A stretch of DNA of 64,000 bases, from the NCBI GenBank assembly GCA_963576475.1, contig OY754970.1:42455147-42519146 (forward strand), given 5' to 3'. A program made the position numbers and the translations under genes. The notes beneath the pieces are model-generated. The model saw only the letters and a program-made list of their open reading frames with translations, had not been told where the DNA came from and ran no database searches. Numbering within the stretch: the stretch's first letter is position 1; every line of letters starts with the position of its first letter. Shown one piece after another: positions 35,601 to 45,377 of the stretch. This stretch comes from Molanna angustata (taxonomy: Eukaryota; Arthropoda; Insecta; Trichoptera; Molannidae).

Positions 35601-36047
35601 ATATGTATATATCAAAATATTCGCTTTTTATTTTTGAAGTTTTATAAAATATTTTTAGATTTATTTTTATGCATTTTATCAAAATTTGTTAATTAGGTAC
35701 CTATATAATATATTAAATATATTATTTGTATGCAAATTTTTAATAAAAATATTTTTCTTTTTTAGAGTTGTCGGGGTTGTTCATTAAATCGTCTCCCAGA
35801 CGTTAAGAAGTTTATCTATTTGGATTTGCCTTTATATAAAAATGTGGAATTTACAGCCATTCAAGGAGCACCACCTGAGTTGGTTCTACTTAGTGCAGCC
35901 AGCGAAGAGATACGCAGACTTCCATTGTCACATTTGAATCGCCTCGAATGTAACGAATTATTAGAAATGTACGGATTTCAGAGGTCAGATTCTAACAAAA
36001 ATGAGGCTGAAGATGAAGAAAACAGATATGATAAATCTGAGTTTTAA
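29564..36047 (+). CDS. SELENOM: Selenoprotein-M-like thiol-redox protein, cysteine form (two exons)
   Basis: Exon 1 (29564-29650) encodes MYRLFVLSCFLLAVQANDYD and then RTITSARVE; the first 17 or so residues are a signal peptide. Exon 2 (35766-36047, after TTTTTTAG) starts in phase 0 with the CxxC motif SCRGCSLNRLPDVKKF. It continues LPLYKNVEF, GAPPELVLL, EEIRRLPLSHL and LLEMYGFQ, all conserved in SELENOM. The human protein has CGGU with selenocysteine at the second position; here it is cysteine (TGT), so no SECIS element is needed. Length is 122 aa and the fold is thioredoxin-like, acting in the ER lumen. The acidic C-terminus ends KSEF, which might serve ER retrieval. The 6.1-kb intron is filled with transposons, including a LINE. 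Confidence 0.88.
29735..29870 (+). repeat. Dispersed repeat family C, copy 2
   Basis: It contains GCCAAACCTCTTGAAATTTT, GAGAAGGGGCCGATTTGCAC and GACACAAATTTGCGCTCTGC. These match 24921-24985 and, inverted, 42865-42975. Confidence 0.5.
30293..31379 (+). pseudogene. LINE endonuclease and pre-RT region
   Basis: This is the endonuclease C-terminal half and linker. The frame slips once near 30975 and then runs to SKLKTNSATGIDKIS, where the fold-back element is inserted. Confidence 0.7.
31349..32231. repeat. Family A fold-back element with 12-bp duplication, in LINE ORF
   Basis: Exact copies of agacaaaatatc occur at 31349-31360 and 32220-32231. Between them lie two near-identical inverted arms of about 350 bp (about 31361-31713 and 31799-32154; I noticed only one mismatch in the 31475-31672 stretch). 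The loop is 85 bp and a one-sided tail of 65 bp (32155-32219) ends ATATTCG. Each arm equals one family A monomer (TCTCAATAG to CTATTGAGA), so the insert is a head-to-head dimer. The LINE frame is in register when element and one duplication are discounted. Confidence 0.85.
32232..33727 (+). pseudogene. LINE reverse transcriptase
   Basis: The frame resumes right after the second copy of the duplicated target (agacaaaatatc). It carries the RT palm with FADD, and the C-terminal block WNHHISLIASKLKKINF and LQKSVLKIIYKVP. One frameshift lies near 32400, just after NYRPIS. Confidence 0.75.
34673..34860. mobile_element. MITE with about 70-bp terminal inverted repeats
   Basis: The left arm starts CTTAGGCTGGGTTGTTTC and runs through AAAAGTATCAGTAAAAGTAT and AAAATACTTTGAT. 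The right arm is its inverted copy and ends GAAACACAGCCTAAG. The 188-bp unit has no coding capacity; no target duplication was fixed. Confidence 0.75.
34936..35256 (-). repeat. Family A monomer with 10-bp target duplication
   Basis: The insert 34946-35246 is flanked by caaaatacaa (34936-34945 and 35247-35256). It is a single copy of the arm that is doubled at 31.4-32.2 kb. It runs from TTGACAAAC and TCTCAATA(A)AGACGAAGTT to GCCATCTATTGAGAAA (minus strand). Here no long hairpin is formed, so the monomer may be the basic unit. Confidence 0.75.
35766..36047 (+). CDS. SELENOM: SELENOM-like exon 2 (redox domain)
   Basis: The acceptor is CTTTTTTAG. The exon opens with AGT TGT CGG GGT TGT (SCRGC) and ends at TAA 36045-36047, with AATAAA overlapping the stop region. 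Confidence 0.88.
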   Translation, partial: SCRGCSLNRLPDVKKFIYLDLPLYKNVEFTAIQGAPPELVLLSAASEEIRRLPLSHLNRLECNELLEMYGFQRSDSNKNEAEDEENRYDKSEF

Positions 36048-36369
36048 TAAAAATAAGGTTACCCAACTTTATCTGCATTTATTTTAATTTAGGTACTCAT
36101 TAATTCCTTATTTTTTCTATGAGTATATATTTTGTATCTGTATTTAGAAAAAAATATTGTAGTGTGCATTTTATATACATAAAACTTTAAGTAAAATAAT
36201 CATTGGAAAAATTGTTTTTTATTCATTTCTTACAGCTTCGTATCAGTAAAAGGAAGATACCACATTCAGTTAATGTTACATCTCATTGTTTTATTACGTT
36301 ATGAAACTGGCTATAAATTGAATGTAAAAATTTTATATGTATTACCATGATACAATTTAATTATCCCTT

Positions 36370-36486
36370 AACAAACCATAAATGCTTGTACTGTAGGTGA
36401 ACGAAAACGGTGGTGCCAGGATTTGAACTCGCGACCACTGGATTACTAACCCAGCGCACTAACCACTCTGCCACCACCCATCTAAA
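36370..36486 (-). repeat. tRNA-derived SINE, copy 2 (tRNA-Thr-like head)
   Basis: The minus strand from about 36479 reads GGTGGTGGCAGAGTGGTTAG (A box), an anticodon arm with loop TTAGTAA (AGT, threonine-like), and GAGTTCAAATCC (B box). It ends CACCACC, which pairs with the 5' GGTGGTG. The T-arm has a mismatch and a 3' body (CGTTCACCTACAGTACAAGC) follows, so this is a SINE, not a functional tRNA gene. It is shared with 17041-17156. Confidence 0.7.
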
Positions 36487-36489
36487 TTC

Positions 36490-37555
36490 CACGATAATAT
36501 TTGTGCAAAGTAATTTTTCATAAAGAATTTATTTACCATCTACTAAATATTTATATAATTTGTTGGATAAAAAATATCTTTTCATCTTTACATGCCTTCT
36601 CCTCTACCTTGTTGACGAACATCAGGGATATGCTCCTCAAATTTATTCATGGTGGCTCAAAACTATGCTTTTTGGGAACTACTGCCGTATACAAAAATAT
36701 CCTCAGTAAAAATTTGTTCATATACCTAATTTAAAATTATTCAGAGGATTTAACTCAAGGCCAATATTTTTGTATGCGAGAGAAATATTATGAAACATCT
36801 TGGTTGAAGAAAATCAAACATATCACAGATGGAATGATGTTTATCCTTATCGTGTTTATTAAAAACTAGTAGTACCTATATATAGCCAGTACAGTTTCAT
36901 GAGATGTGAAGGGATATTTTTAAAGGTGACCACAATGAAATACATAGAGCCAGGAAGATGATGGTGAAAAAAGAACAGAAATAAAAATAATTAGTTTTTT
37001 ATTATATATAATATATATTATAATTTCCACAGACCATACATATTTTTTATGTATTAAAATAATAATAAAATAAACTGAATACGAAAACTTATATTATTGA
37101 AGTCACCATTTCATTAATATCTTTGACAATAATCATTCTCTTAGAACAAATTAAATAATTCTATTAATTTGAAAAATGAGGTTGTATGGTTAACAATTCA
37201 GTGCAAGATAATATGTAATTGAATCATAATTGTCAACATAAAATGAACACTTCATTTAAGTTTTCAACGGATAATTGTTAATGAAACTTCAAAGCAAATT
37301 GATAAAAAATATTATTTGTAAATAATACAATTTGTTTAAAGTTTCATTATTTTATTTTGGACTAGTATCGGTCACTAATTATTTATTATACTTATTAATA
37401 AATAAATATTGTACAATAGTTGAGGTAATGTTGATAATTGTATAGTACTAGTTGCATGTAACACATGAGATCCAACTGTCGAAGGCTATAGTGTGTATAA
37501 TTGAAGAAGATGAACCAAATTATAAAAAATTTAAGATATTTTGTTTTCTATATAA
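36490..37555. other. Unassigned intergenic sequence
   Basis: This is AT-rich sequence between the SINE and an RTE fragment. I see no exon, RNA gene or element end. Confidence 0.5.
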
Positions 37556-37640
37556 AACATGTAGGTATGTATGTCAGGATAGGATAATATGGAGGTCAGT
37601 CTTTTTTCCTACCCAGAATATGATGTATGTATGTTTGGAG
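37556..37640 (+). mobile_element. RTE LINE 3' fragment
   Basis: The plus strand encodes YVCQDRIIWRSVFFPTQN and is flanked by ATGT repeats. It is close in sequence to the fragment beside DDX41 exon 7 (13030-13118). Confidence 0.55.
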
Positions 37641-39684
37641 ATAAAGTATCAAACTATTGAGTCCCCGTAGATAATATTGTGTTGTGTATACTGCCTTAAA
37701 AATTGTATGAAACGATGTCGTCACTAAATTCAATTTTTATAAAAAATTTTAAAAAAAGTTTGAGATGTACTATTACAGTGTTAATATTTTTTTTATAGCA
37801 AATCAAATTATCTAGTTGGGGTGTTTTGGCTTTTTTCAATATTTAAAAAAAAATGGAAATGTAGGCAGTTAAACACATAAATTTATCATAAATAAACATA
37901 AATATATCATAAAAAATGTTTCTCTTAATAAAAAATGTAGTGTACGTAAGCGTGAAAGGGATATCGTGTGTGAAAGAGACGGATGTTATGCCTATATAGG
38001 CTTGGTATGAAAGAGGAGGCATTCTGCCATAGGGCCCGTACTAGTGTAATACAGATGTATATTGTAGAGATAACTACCGAGTTATTATTTACCCATTATC
38101 AATTAAGGAGATAGTACTGTGCACCCCATCACAGTACACTACAAAAAATGTTTGAGAAATTCTGGAATTTAAAAAAAAAAAAAAAATTTGAGATTCATAC
38201 CAATTTTCAGTGATCTAGCTTATATTGTTTTTGAGATATATGGAAAAATAAAGTAAAATTTCAAAAGTTGATAACCCCTGACTGAAACAAAAATTCTGAG
38301 TATTAAAAGTTTTGTAGGCCTACAACTATCTATATATTCTGAAATTTTGGGCTCTGTAAATTGAGAGGATCAAAAGTTATAAGGGGACACACACAGACAC
38401 TAAATGTTCTCCGAATTCTGAGTAAATCCATATTATATAGAACATATATGCTGCGAAGCCTCTAAGTTGGTGTTTTTGACTTGAAAGTTGGAAAAACCGT
38501 GAAAAATATAGACCCTGCATACAAATCTCACGTATCTTGGCTTGATACTTTGTCGATATGTTAAGAGAATAAATTTCTCTTGAACAAATCGACAGTTGGA
38601 TAAACAAAATATATTAACATGTCAAAAGAATGATGTGAATATTAACAATTTATTTAATTTATCAATAATTTAACCTTTCCATCATTTCATTCATTACACA
38701 ATTCACAAAAAGAGTTAATTCAATAAAATTTAATGCAAAGTTTAAGAATGGTTAAAATATTCATAAATAATATTTGTGCAATGTTGTTGTTTTACTTATT
38801 TCTACTACTACTTAAATAAATAAATATAATGCTTGTAACAAACAAACTTTCTCTGTGTAACCAAATTAACATGATATTTAATTTGACATACAATTTTCAA
38901 ATTAATTTTTTTTTTACTAAAATTATTAATACTTGATAATATCAATATTATTTTACTGATATAAAATAATATATATTCAGAGTATAGAGTGCAATCAATT
39001 GCATTCACATTACAAGTAGAAAAATAGACATTAAAAAATGTACCAATTGTTAAATAGTTACAACAAGTAAATATAACCTAAATGACAAAATAACATCTAA
39101 ATATCCTCCTAAACTAAAGGAGATATATAAGTAGGTAGGTAGGTACTTGAAATAAATGAAAATCACAATAAGTTATGTTACTCATTGCTTCTATGTAAGT
39201 CAGAGTTGATTATTGTTGATTGTGATTTAAATAATATCTTCTTCTCTTTCTTGGTAATACTTGGTTGTATCAATTATTTGCTAAATTATAGGTCCCACTT
39301 TTCGTTAATAATCATCTGGTCATCTTAGTAGTAATATAAAAATGGGAAAATATAACTCTATGTAATTCCTTCAACATTTTGTAATATTATTTATTCCTCG
39401 AATCAGGTACGATTACAAACAGATGATATAAATCTTTGTCATAAGGGGCAATAAACGTAAAAAAAAATACACAGATTCAACATTTAAAATGAAAAATCTA
39501 TCAAATTAATATCACAGATTGTACTGGTTTAGAACCATAATATTTATACTGGTAATACATATCTACTAAAATAATATGTAATTCGTTTTTTATACCTTAT
39601 TGGGTTATTTTACATTAAACAGTTTGAATCACAAGAGTAATCTATCCATTATATGACATTTCCTATCTTTATATAAAAAAATTG
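37641..39684. other. Unassigned intergenic sequence and hydrolase 3' flank
   Basis: There is no recognisable coding exon. Around 37930-38060 a phrase GTACGTAAGCGTGAAAGGGA looks like part of a dispersed repeat. A short TAGG tandem lies near 39131. The last few hundred bases form the 3' flank of the minus-strand hydrolase gene. Confidence 0.4.
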
Positions 39685-40373
39685 TCATTGTTTATACTTT
39701 TTCAAAAAATCAATTATTATTGGCGCCACTAAATGAGAATTTTGTAAGTGACCATGGTGTGTGCCGGGAATTTCGTGATATTCAAACTTTTCATTAGTGT
39801 TTGTTACCAATTCTCGAATTTCTTCAAATTTCTTTTTAGATTCAAAATAAGATCCACTTAAAAATTTGACTGTGAGATGTGGACAAGATATTCTTGTTGC
39901 CATGGCTCGGACATCTTCGTCCGATAATCCCATGTGTGATGTGAGAACTATTCTGTAATCTCTGGTGTAGAAATATCTCGATGGGTCCCTGGCAGCTCTA
40001 GCACTTCCTCTGTCTAGTAACATGGCGCAATGTTCTCTAGTGATAGACTTTGATGATCCAAGATGGAGTCTTTCTTGTAACTCTTGAGGTTCATAAGAAG
40101 GTGGTTCTGACCCACCAATATTCCTCTTGTCAATAGCAAGGAGTGAGTCAATATTTTGGCCAAAACGCTCTATGTAATTTCCTTTTCTGGCTGTGATAGG
40201 TTTGAGAATATCCAATTGCATTATGAAATCTGTTTCAGCGGGGAAACAGGCAGCGTACATGAATGCAGCAATACCTCCCATGGAATGTCCCAGAAGTCCA
40301 ACTGATTTCCATCCAAAATACTGCACCACCCGTCTTACATTGACGATATTATCAGGAAAGTAGTAGAACATGC
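39685..40373 (-). CDS. Kraken-like hydrolase exon 3
   Basis: It begins after TTTTCAG with GMFYYFPDNIVNVRRVVQYF, followed by GLLGHSMGGIAAFMYAACFP with the catalytic serine. The histidine is in THHGHLQNSHL. The stop is TGA at 39685-39687. Confidence 0.9.
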
Positions 40374-41975
40374 CTGAAAATTATATTAAATTTATAATGT
40401 ACAATTGGATTTAAAATATTTATGGACTCATGTACATTATGTATAATATTATGTTAACAAAATAAAAATACAAGATCTTCAAAAACACTAATTTTACAAT
40501 ACTTAAACAATTTATATTTCTAAATAAATTAAACACTTGTTTTTTCTTTCTACATATATTTTTTTTCTCCAGAAAAAATATATGTAGAAAGAAAAAACAA
40601 GTGTTTAATTTATTTAAAAATGGAATTCTACAGTCAACGCTGTCAGTGTAAATAAAATTAAAAGTGCAAATTTATATTTCATTCAAAAATTTTCATTATA
40701 AATTCTTTTTTTCTTTTCATGTGGTTTTATATCGATTTAAAGTTTTGTTTCCAGCGCTGAGAGCAAGTTCACCACCTCTGGTTTCGTCTCGTGAATGTCT
40801 TGGAGGCTTCTAATAAATTTCTCAATCTGTCAGTCTTGCACCACGTGTTTCACCCTCACAGTCCCCACCTCCAGAGCAAGTGATTGCAGCAGCCCTACTC
40901 TGTTCTCATTCTCTTTTGTTGTTTAATGATATTAAATAATTTTCTAATTACTTTCACTGATTTTTACAACGAACTCCTAAACTGTATTGACTTATATTTC
41001 AAGATTCAAGATTCTGGTTCCATTGGTGTTGAGTTAAAAAGTTTTTTTGCAATATTTACCTCCAGGATACCGCGAAGATTTCCCGTGTCCAGGAAAATCA
41101 ATGGCAAGAACAGCGAGATCAGGAGGCATCAAGGGTAGGAGAGTCTTGAATGTGTTCGCATTGTCCTGCCATCCATGTAGAGCTATGATAGGTTTCTTGT
41201 CTCTGGGTCCCCACCATACACCAGATATATGACCCCAGGGAACTGGTACTTGGATCTCTTCCAACTAATTGGATTTACAAAAAAAGGCGCTTTAATTTTC
41301 ATTTCTATTCTGATATACATCTCTTCTCTTACATTCATATATCTTCTCTTGCAGGTTTATCTGTTATTATGGCTCTTTATACTAACCAAACTTCCTAAAT
41401 GCATCTACTGTTATTCTATTTCACCTAATAGCCTAAATGGCTAATGAATGTCAAAACCTCTCTGATGTCAGCAGACACTATGTTTCTCCTATTTCTAGAG
41501 AGAGCAGGACAGTGACCACTATCTCTTCTTCATCTTGGCATGTTCTGCAGTAATGGTATGCCTTCAGCCCATGCCTTCTGGCATACTTCCCTATGAGCCA
41601 GTGTTCCGTTAGTACCGATGTAACTCTGGCTAGTGAGTCTCTTCTAAACAAGAGCATCTCTATGGTTTTTCTGAGGATCATATTTTGGCCATGTTTTGTT
41701 TGGCAACGAAGCATGTGCTTTCCCCAGATCACCTTTGGTTAACACGAGCTTTGTTTTCTCATTGACCCGGAGTTTAAATATTGCCACGAGGACTCCAAGT
41801 CTATGTTCAATTGTTAAAAAATACTTACTTCCTTTAATCCTTGGAAATTTTCTTGTGATGTCACATTATTGGAACAATTTCTCAGTTGGTTCGTACAAAA
41901 AATATTTGCAGGGAATTTTGTGGAAAATTTTCCATTTCTTAGTAAACCACCAACTGTACGAGATACACAAGTCAT
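39685..41975 (-). CDS. Kraken-like serine hydrolase (alpha/beta hydrolase, SERHL family), three coding exons
   Basis: Coding exons are 41829-41975, 41060-41264 and 39685-40373 (1041 nt, 346 aa). Exon 1 starts ATG 41975 and encodes MTCVSRTVGGLLRNGKFSTK and 29 more residues. These are rich in R/K/S/T with no acidic residue in the first 40, which looks like a mitochondrial or peroxisomal-type targeting sequence. Exon 2 carries VPVPWGHISG, the oxyanion-region LHGWQDNANTF and IDFPGHGKSS. Exon 3 carries the nucleophile elbow GHSMGG and the C-terminal catalytic histidine in PGTHHGHL. The order matches Drosophila kraken and vertebrate SERHL; the physiological substrate is unknown. An acceptor-like TTTTTTACAG just upstream of the ATG suggests a 5' noncoding exon further right. 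Intron 1 contains a LINE fragment, and intron 2 a perfect palindrome. Confidence 0.85.
40521..40615. repeat. Near-perfect palindrome in hydrolase intron 2
   Basis: AAATAAATTAAACACTTGTT on the left is followed by TTTTCTTTCTACATATAT. It reappears inverted after a 6-nt centre (CTCCAG), with arms of about 43 bp. It could be a small MITE or a template-switch product. Confidence 0.75.
41060..41264 (-). CDS. Kraken-like hydrolase exon 2
   Basis: It begins after CCAATTAG with LEEIQVPVPWGHISG and ends TATCCTGGAG|GTAAAT in phase 1. It contains the HGWQDN and PGHGKS motifs. Confidence 0.88.
41400..41735 (-). pseudogene. LINE RNase H / C-terminal fragment in hydrolase intron 1
   Basis: The minus strand encodes RDSLARVTSVLTEHWLIGKY, then ARRHGLKAYHYCRTCQDEEE. 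This is the cysteine-histidine tail found after the RNase H or RT domain of R1/jockey-type LINEs. It is a short, decayed remnant. Confidence 0.6.
41829..41975 (-). CDS. Kraken-like hydrolase exon 1 (targeting peptide)
   Basis: 49 codons from ATG to GGAA|GTAAGTAT, phase 0. I chose this exon because it is open in frame with exon 2, has a consensus donor, and encodes a presequence-like N-terminus. It has not been confirmed by transcript evidence. Confidence 0.65.
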
Positions 41976-42249
41976 ATTTCTGTAAAAAAAAAAATATGTT
42001 TACAATAAGGGCACGATCCATGATATCTACAAAAGGTACAAATACACCATCCGGGCAATTTAAACATAAGCAAAACAATATCAAATATAAAAAATAAAGC
42101 TAACACAGCTTTGATATTAAATTAAGTAAAAACCTGACTATTGCTACTTCCCTGGACCATCTCACACTACTGTACGTGATATGAAGTATCGGTTGTGAAG
42201 CCGGTGATATCCTATCGTAGCCTACGCCTTGTAGGAAGCGAGCCGCCCT

Positions 42250-42425
42250 ATTTAAATTTTGTTACCACAGTTGAAACCGTAGCTGTGCGTAACATGTACG
42301 CTGATTGTTTTTTTGAAAACAGATCATGATCTTTCAGATACAGCGACATTTGATATACAACTGCTCTTTCGAGCAACTTTGAAAGAACTGGTAAGTTAGA
42401 AATTGGCCTGTAATTTCCAGCATAG
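42250..42425 (-). pseudogene. LINE reverse-transcriptase fragment
   Basis: The minus strand encodes NYRPISNLPVLSKLLERAVV, then YQMSLYLKDHDLFSKKQSAY, the fingers region of a non-LTR RT of CR1/L2 type. It ends in a stop within about 60 codons and has no flanking RT motifs. Confidence 0.7.
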
Positions 42426-43765
42426 CAGCAGAAAATGTGAGTATAATTTAAATATTATATTATAATTGCATAGTTCTAGTGTTCAAGTCTGGTGGTGAAT
42501 TTCGAAAACACGAGTAAAGTCAGGAAACCAACCATTTTTATTATGAATTCTTTTTTTACATTTCTCGCAATTTTGTTTTATTTTTTATAATTTTTTAAGG
42601 CATGATGCCAAATAATTATTTTTTCCCGTAATATATACGCATTTATCTATCTATTGATATAACAACTTCCTGTAAGAGAGGTCTCAATACTCACACTTTT
42701 TGAATAAAGTTTTATTTAAATTATTTTTTTTTTGTACTGCTGGTTAAACCTTAACACATAATTATACTGATAAACAAAGAGGATTTTTATATTTTATTTA
42801 CACACTAAAAATGTTTTTAAATATAGTTAGATAACTATCGTAAAACAACTTGAACCAGTCACATAGGTGCGCAGATTGCAAATTTGTGTCTTTGGTTGGT
42901 GTAAATATGTGTAAACCACCCTCTTCCACAGCAAAAAGGCTCAAGAAGTTGGAATCTTTACCAAGAATAATGAGTTGACAGTCATGAATTAAAATGTCAA
43001 AAGATTACATCATGTTATTATTGCGAAATAAAAAATGATAATATATTAAATTATATAGGCAATTAACACTTACTTTAGACTAAAATAACAAACTAATAAA
43101 AAGTAATGTATTATTCAAGCATGAAAAATAGAAAGTGTTTCTACTAAAAATATTATTTAATAAGTCAAATTACCTGTTGATTTGACACTACCAACGAGTA
43201 AAATATATATACGGAAAAACACTGCTCAGTCTGCTCACTGCTTTGTGATTTTTGTGAACTTTGATTGGAAAATGTGTTTTTGGAAGTGTGAATGAAAGAA
43301 TTTCCCAGAAATTTTTTTGACATATCGAGCATAATGTAGCCATATAAAATTTTTCTTAAGAATTGGATTATTTAAATATATTTACCACTTAGGTTGTTAT
43401 CGCATATAACAAAGAAGAGCGTTGATAAAAGTGTTTACATGCCGGCTAGTCAATACAATAATTAAATATGGTGGAGACGAAAGAACGTGTTGAGCGTATA
43501 AAATAAAACAATGCTTAAATTGACAGAAATACACGCGTAATAGTAATTATCGGTTAATAAAAATTGCTGTAAAATTAAAAAGAAAATAAATTAGAAAAAC
43601 CAGTGATGACGGCCGCTGAAAAGAATTATTAAATACAGGAAATACACGTGGAACAGAGAATAATAGTGCTGAAAAGAATAATCAAATACATGAAATGCAC
43701 GTGTAATATTGATGACAATCTTGCTAAAATAAATTACGAAACGAAACGTTCAGAGCAAAGAAAAC
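42426..43765. other. Unassigned sequence with repeat family C copy 3
   Basis: At 42865-42975 the minus strand matches repeat C (AAGACACAAATTTGCAATCTGC and a CTTCTTGAGCC segment). The rest is AT-rich without a visible gene. A 5' noncoding exon of the hydrolase gene could lie here, but I cannot place it. Confidence 0.4.
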
Positions 43766-44017
43766 AAATAATAATAATTTTTTTTTTTTTTCAATATTGG
43801 ACACTGTCACTTCGTGGTAGAACTCCATAATTAATTAAAACTATGAAAAAATTTTATATTTAATTTTACCATTCTGACGATGACCATTGGTTCACCATTC
43901 TGACGATGCTCATCATAGAGCGATACCGGTGAATGGGAGTCGCGTTTGCGAAAAAATTTAAGTAGAACGTAAAATTAAATATAAAATTTTTTCATAGTTT
44001 TAATTAAATAATAATAA
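43766..44017 (-). repeat. Family B retroposon, copy 2, poly(A) tail and 12-bp target duplication
   Basis: The insert 43778-44005 is flanked by aaataataataa (43766-43777 and 44006-44017). On the minus strand the tail reads GTGTCCAATATTGA followed by about 14 A. The right arm is the same as in the copy at 19891-20128. The left arm differs in the middle, where CCATTCTGACGATG occurs twice, so a full hairpin is not formed. Confidence 0.85.
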
Positions 44018-44576
44018 ATCAGAAAGATCTTACCAACCGCTGCTCTCGTTCCGGGTCTATAGATGAAACACTTACACTACATAATATCACTTTTTATTAA
44101 TTGAAAATAACTTAAAACTATCTTAAATTCACCCCTCGTTGGTTATATGGACCTGAAACACACTTATTCACTATTATACGATTATTTAAGTTATGTTTAT
44201 TCTTAAAAGTTATTTTTAATAGTAACTTAAACTATCTTAAATTCACCCCTCGTTGGTTATGTATGGACCTGAAACACACTTATGCACTACCATGCAAATA
44301 TGAAATTTAATGCTGAGTATCAAGCAGACGCCTCGCAGAGATAAGATTTTCTCTTTCAACGTTCGCGGTCTACGTTTGTTTTAAAATATATATATAAGTT
44401 ATCTTTCGTACGCGTGAGTTAAAATTCGTCTATCCCGACCAAGCGTCCACTCAAATACTGATTCAAACCAGCTATCGCGTCCACCGCTGGAGACAGGGGG
44501 GGAGGAGCTACCCCACCGCGCGGTGGGACGCGTTCTACCATCTACCAATAGGAAGCCTCCATTTCACCTACCAAGT
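44018..44576. other. Unassigned repeat-like sequence
   Basis: A segment with ACTATCTTAAATTCACCCCT followed by CGTTGGTTAT is present twice (about 44113-44160 and 44228-44275). A related word occurs near 25435. It may be the end of a degraded LTR-type element; type and ends are unresolved. Confidence 0.4.
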
Positions 44577-44837
44577 TAGAAAGTATTATTTTTTTTTTTT
44601 TTAATAAGGCACAGCCACCAATAGAGGCGGATTTGTGCTGTACAATTTAGATTTTAATATATTTACTGTTGAAAAGAAGAGTAAAAACAGAATTCCATTA
44701 GATCTCAGAGAAATAGGGGTTTACATTAAATGATTGCAAAAGGGAAGCATATGTACAAGCAATTAAAGAATTTACAATAAAACATTAAATGCGTCAGTCA
44801 CCTTCTAATGGTCGAGTGAAAGGCTTCTTACAATCAG

Positions 44838-45377
44838 CTATATCTTTATACCGGTGGTGGAGATGAATTTAGCGATTTCTAATATTACATGTCGTGAGCC
44901 AATCGCCAACAGATGCTCCATATTAAAGGGTCTTTCTATTTTCACCACTTCTCCGTACATACCTCTATCCGAGACCAACGGGCAGGCAAAGAACACATGG
45001 TTCAGTGTCTCGAGATCCTGACCGCACTCGCAGTATGGGCTGTTAACAACTCCTATTCTGAATAGATGAGGGGCTATTGAGCAATGTCCGATCCGCATTC
45101 TACATATAGTTGAGACGACACATTTGTTCAACTGATAAGCTGTATACCAAGGCTTTCTTGGAATCGTAGGTTGAATATCTTTATAAAATCTGCCTTTGTT
45201 CGAAGTCGGAGAGTTCCATTCCTTTTCCCACTCGTTCCAAGTTCGAGACTTGAGCGATAGGATCACGTCGTCGAATGTAGGAAAGAAATTATTTAAATTT
45301 TCGCCCGACTCAATGGCGGATTTGGCCAACCTGTCCGCAATATCGTTGCCCTCGATTCCTCGGTGTGAGGGAACCAA
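44838..45377 (-). pseudogene. LINE ORF2 C-terminus after a one-base frameshift
   Basis: It continues with VPSHRGIEGNDIADRLAKSA, the last RNase H active-site region, and RMRIGHCSIAPHL. The cysteine-histidine tail CECGQDLETLNHVFFACP follows, ending at IKI and stop. It overlaps the end of the upstream frame and would be joined to it by one extra base. Confidence 0.85.

Noticed and set aside
36409..36480. A tRNA-Thr gene on the minus strand
   Set aside because: A and B boxes and an acceptor stem are present, but the T-arm is mismatched, and the sequence continues into a body shared with the degenerate copy at 17041. It is a SINE.
36501..36734. Small ORF of 77 codons
   Set aside because: AT-rich chance frame without motifs, homologue or splice context.
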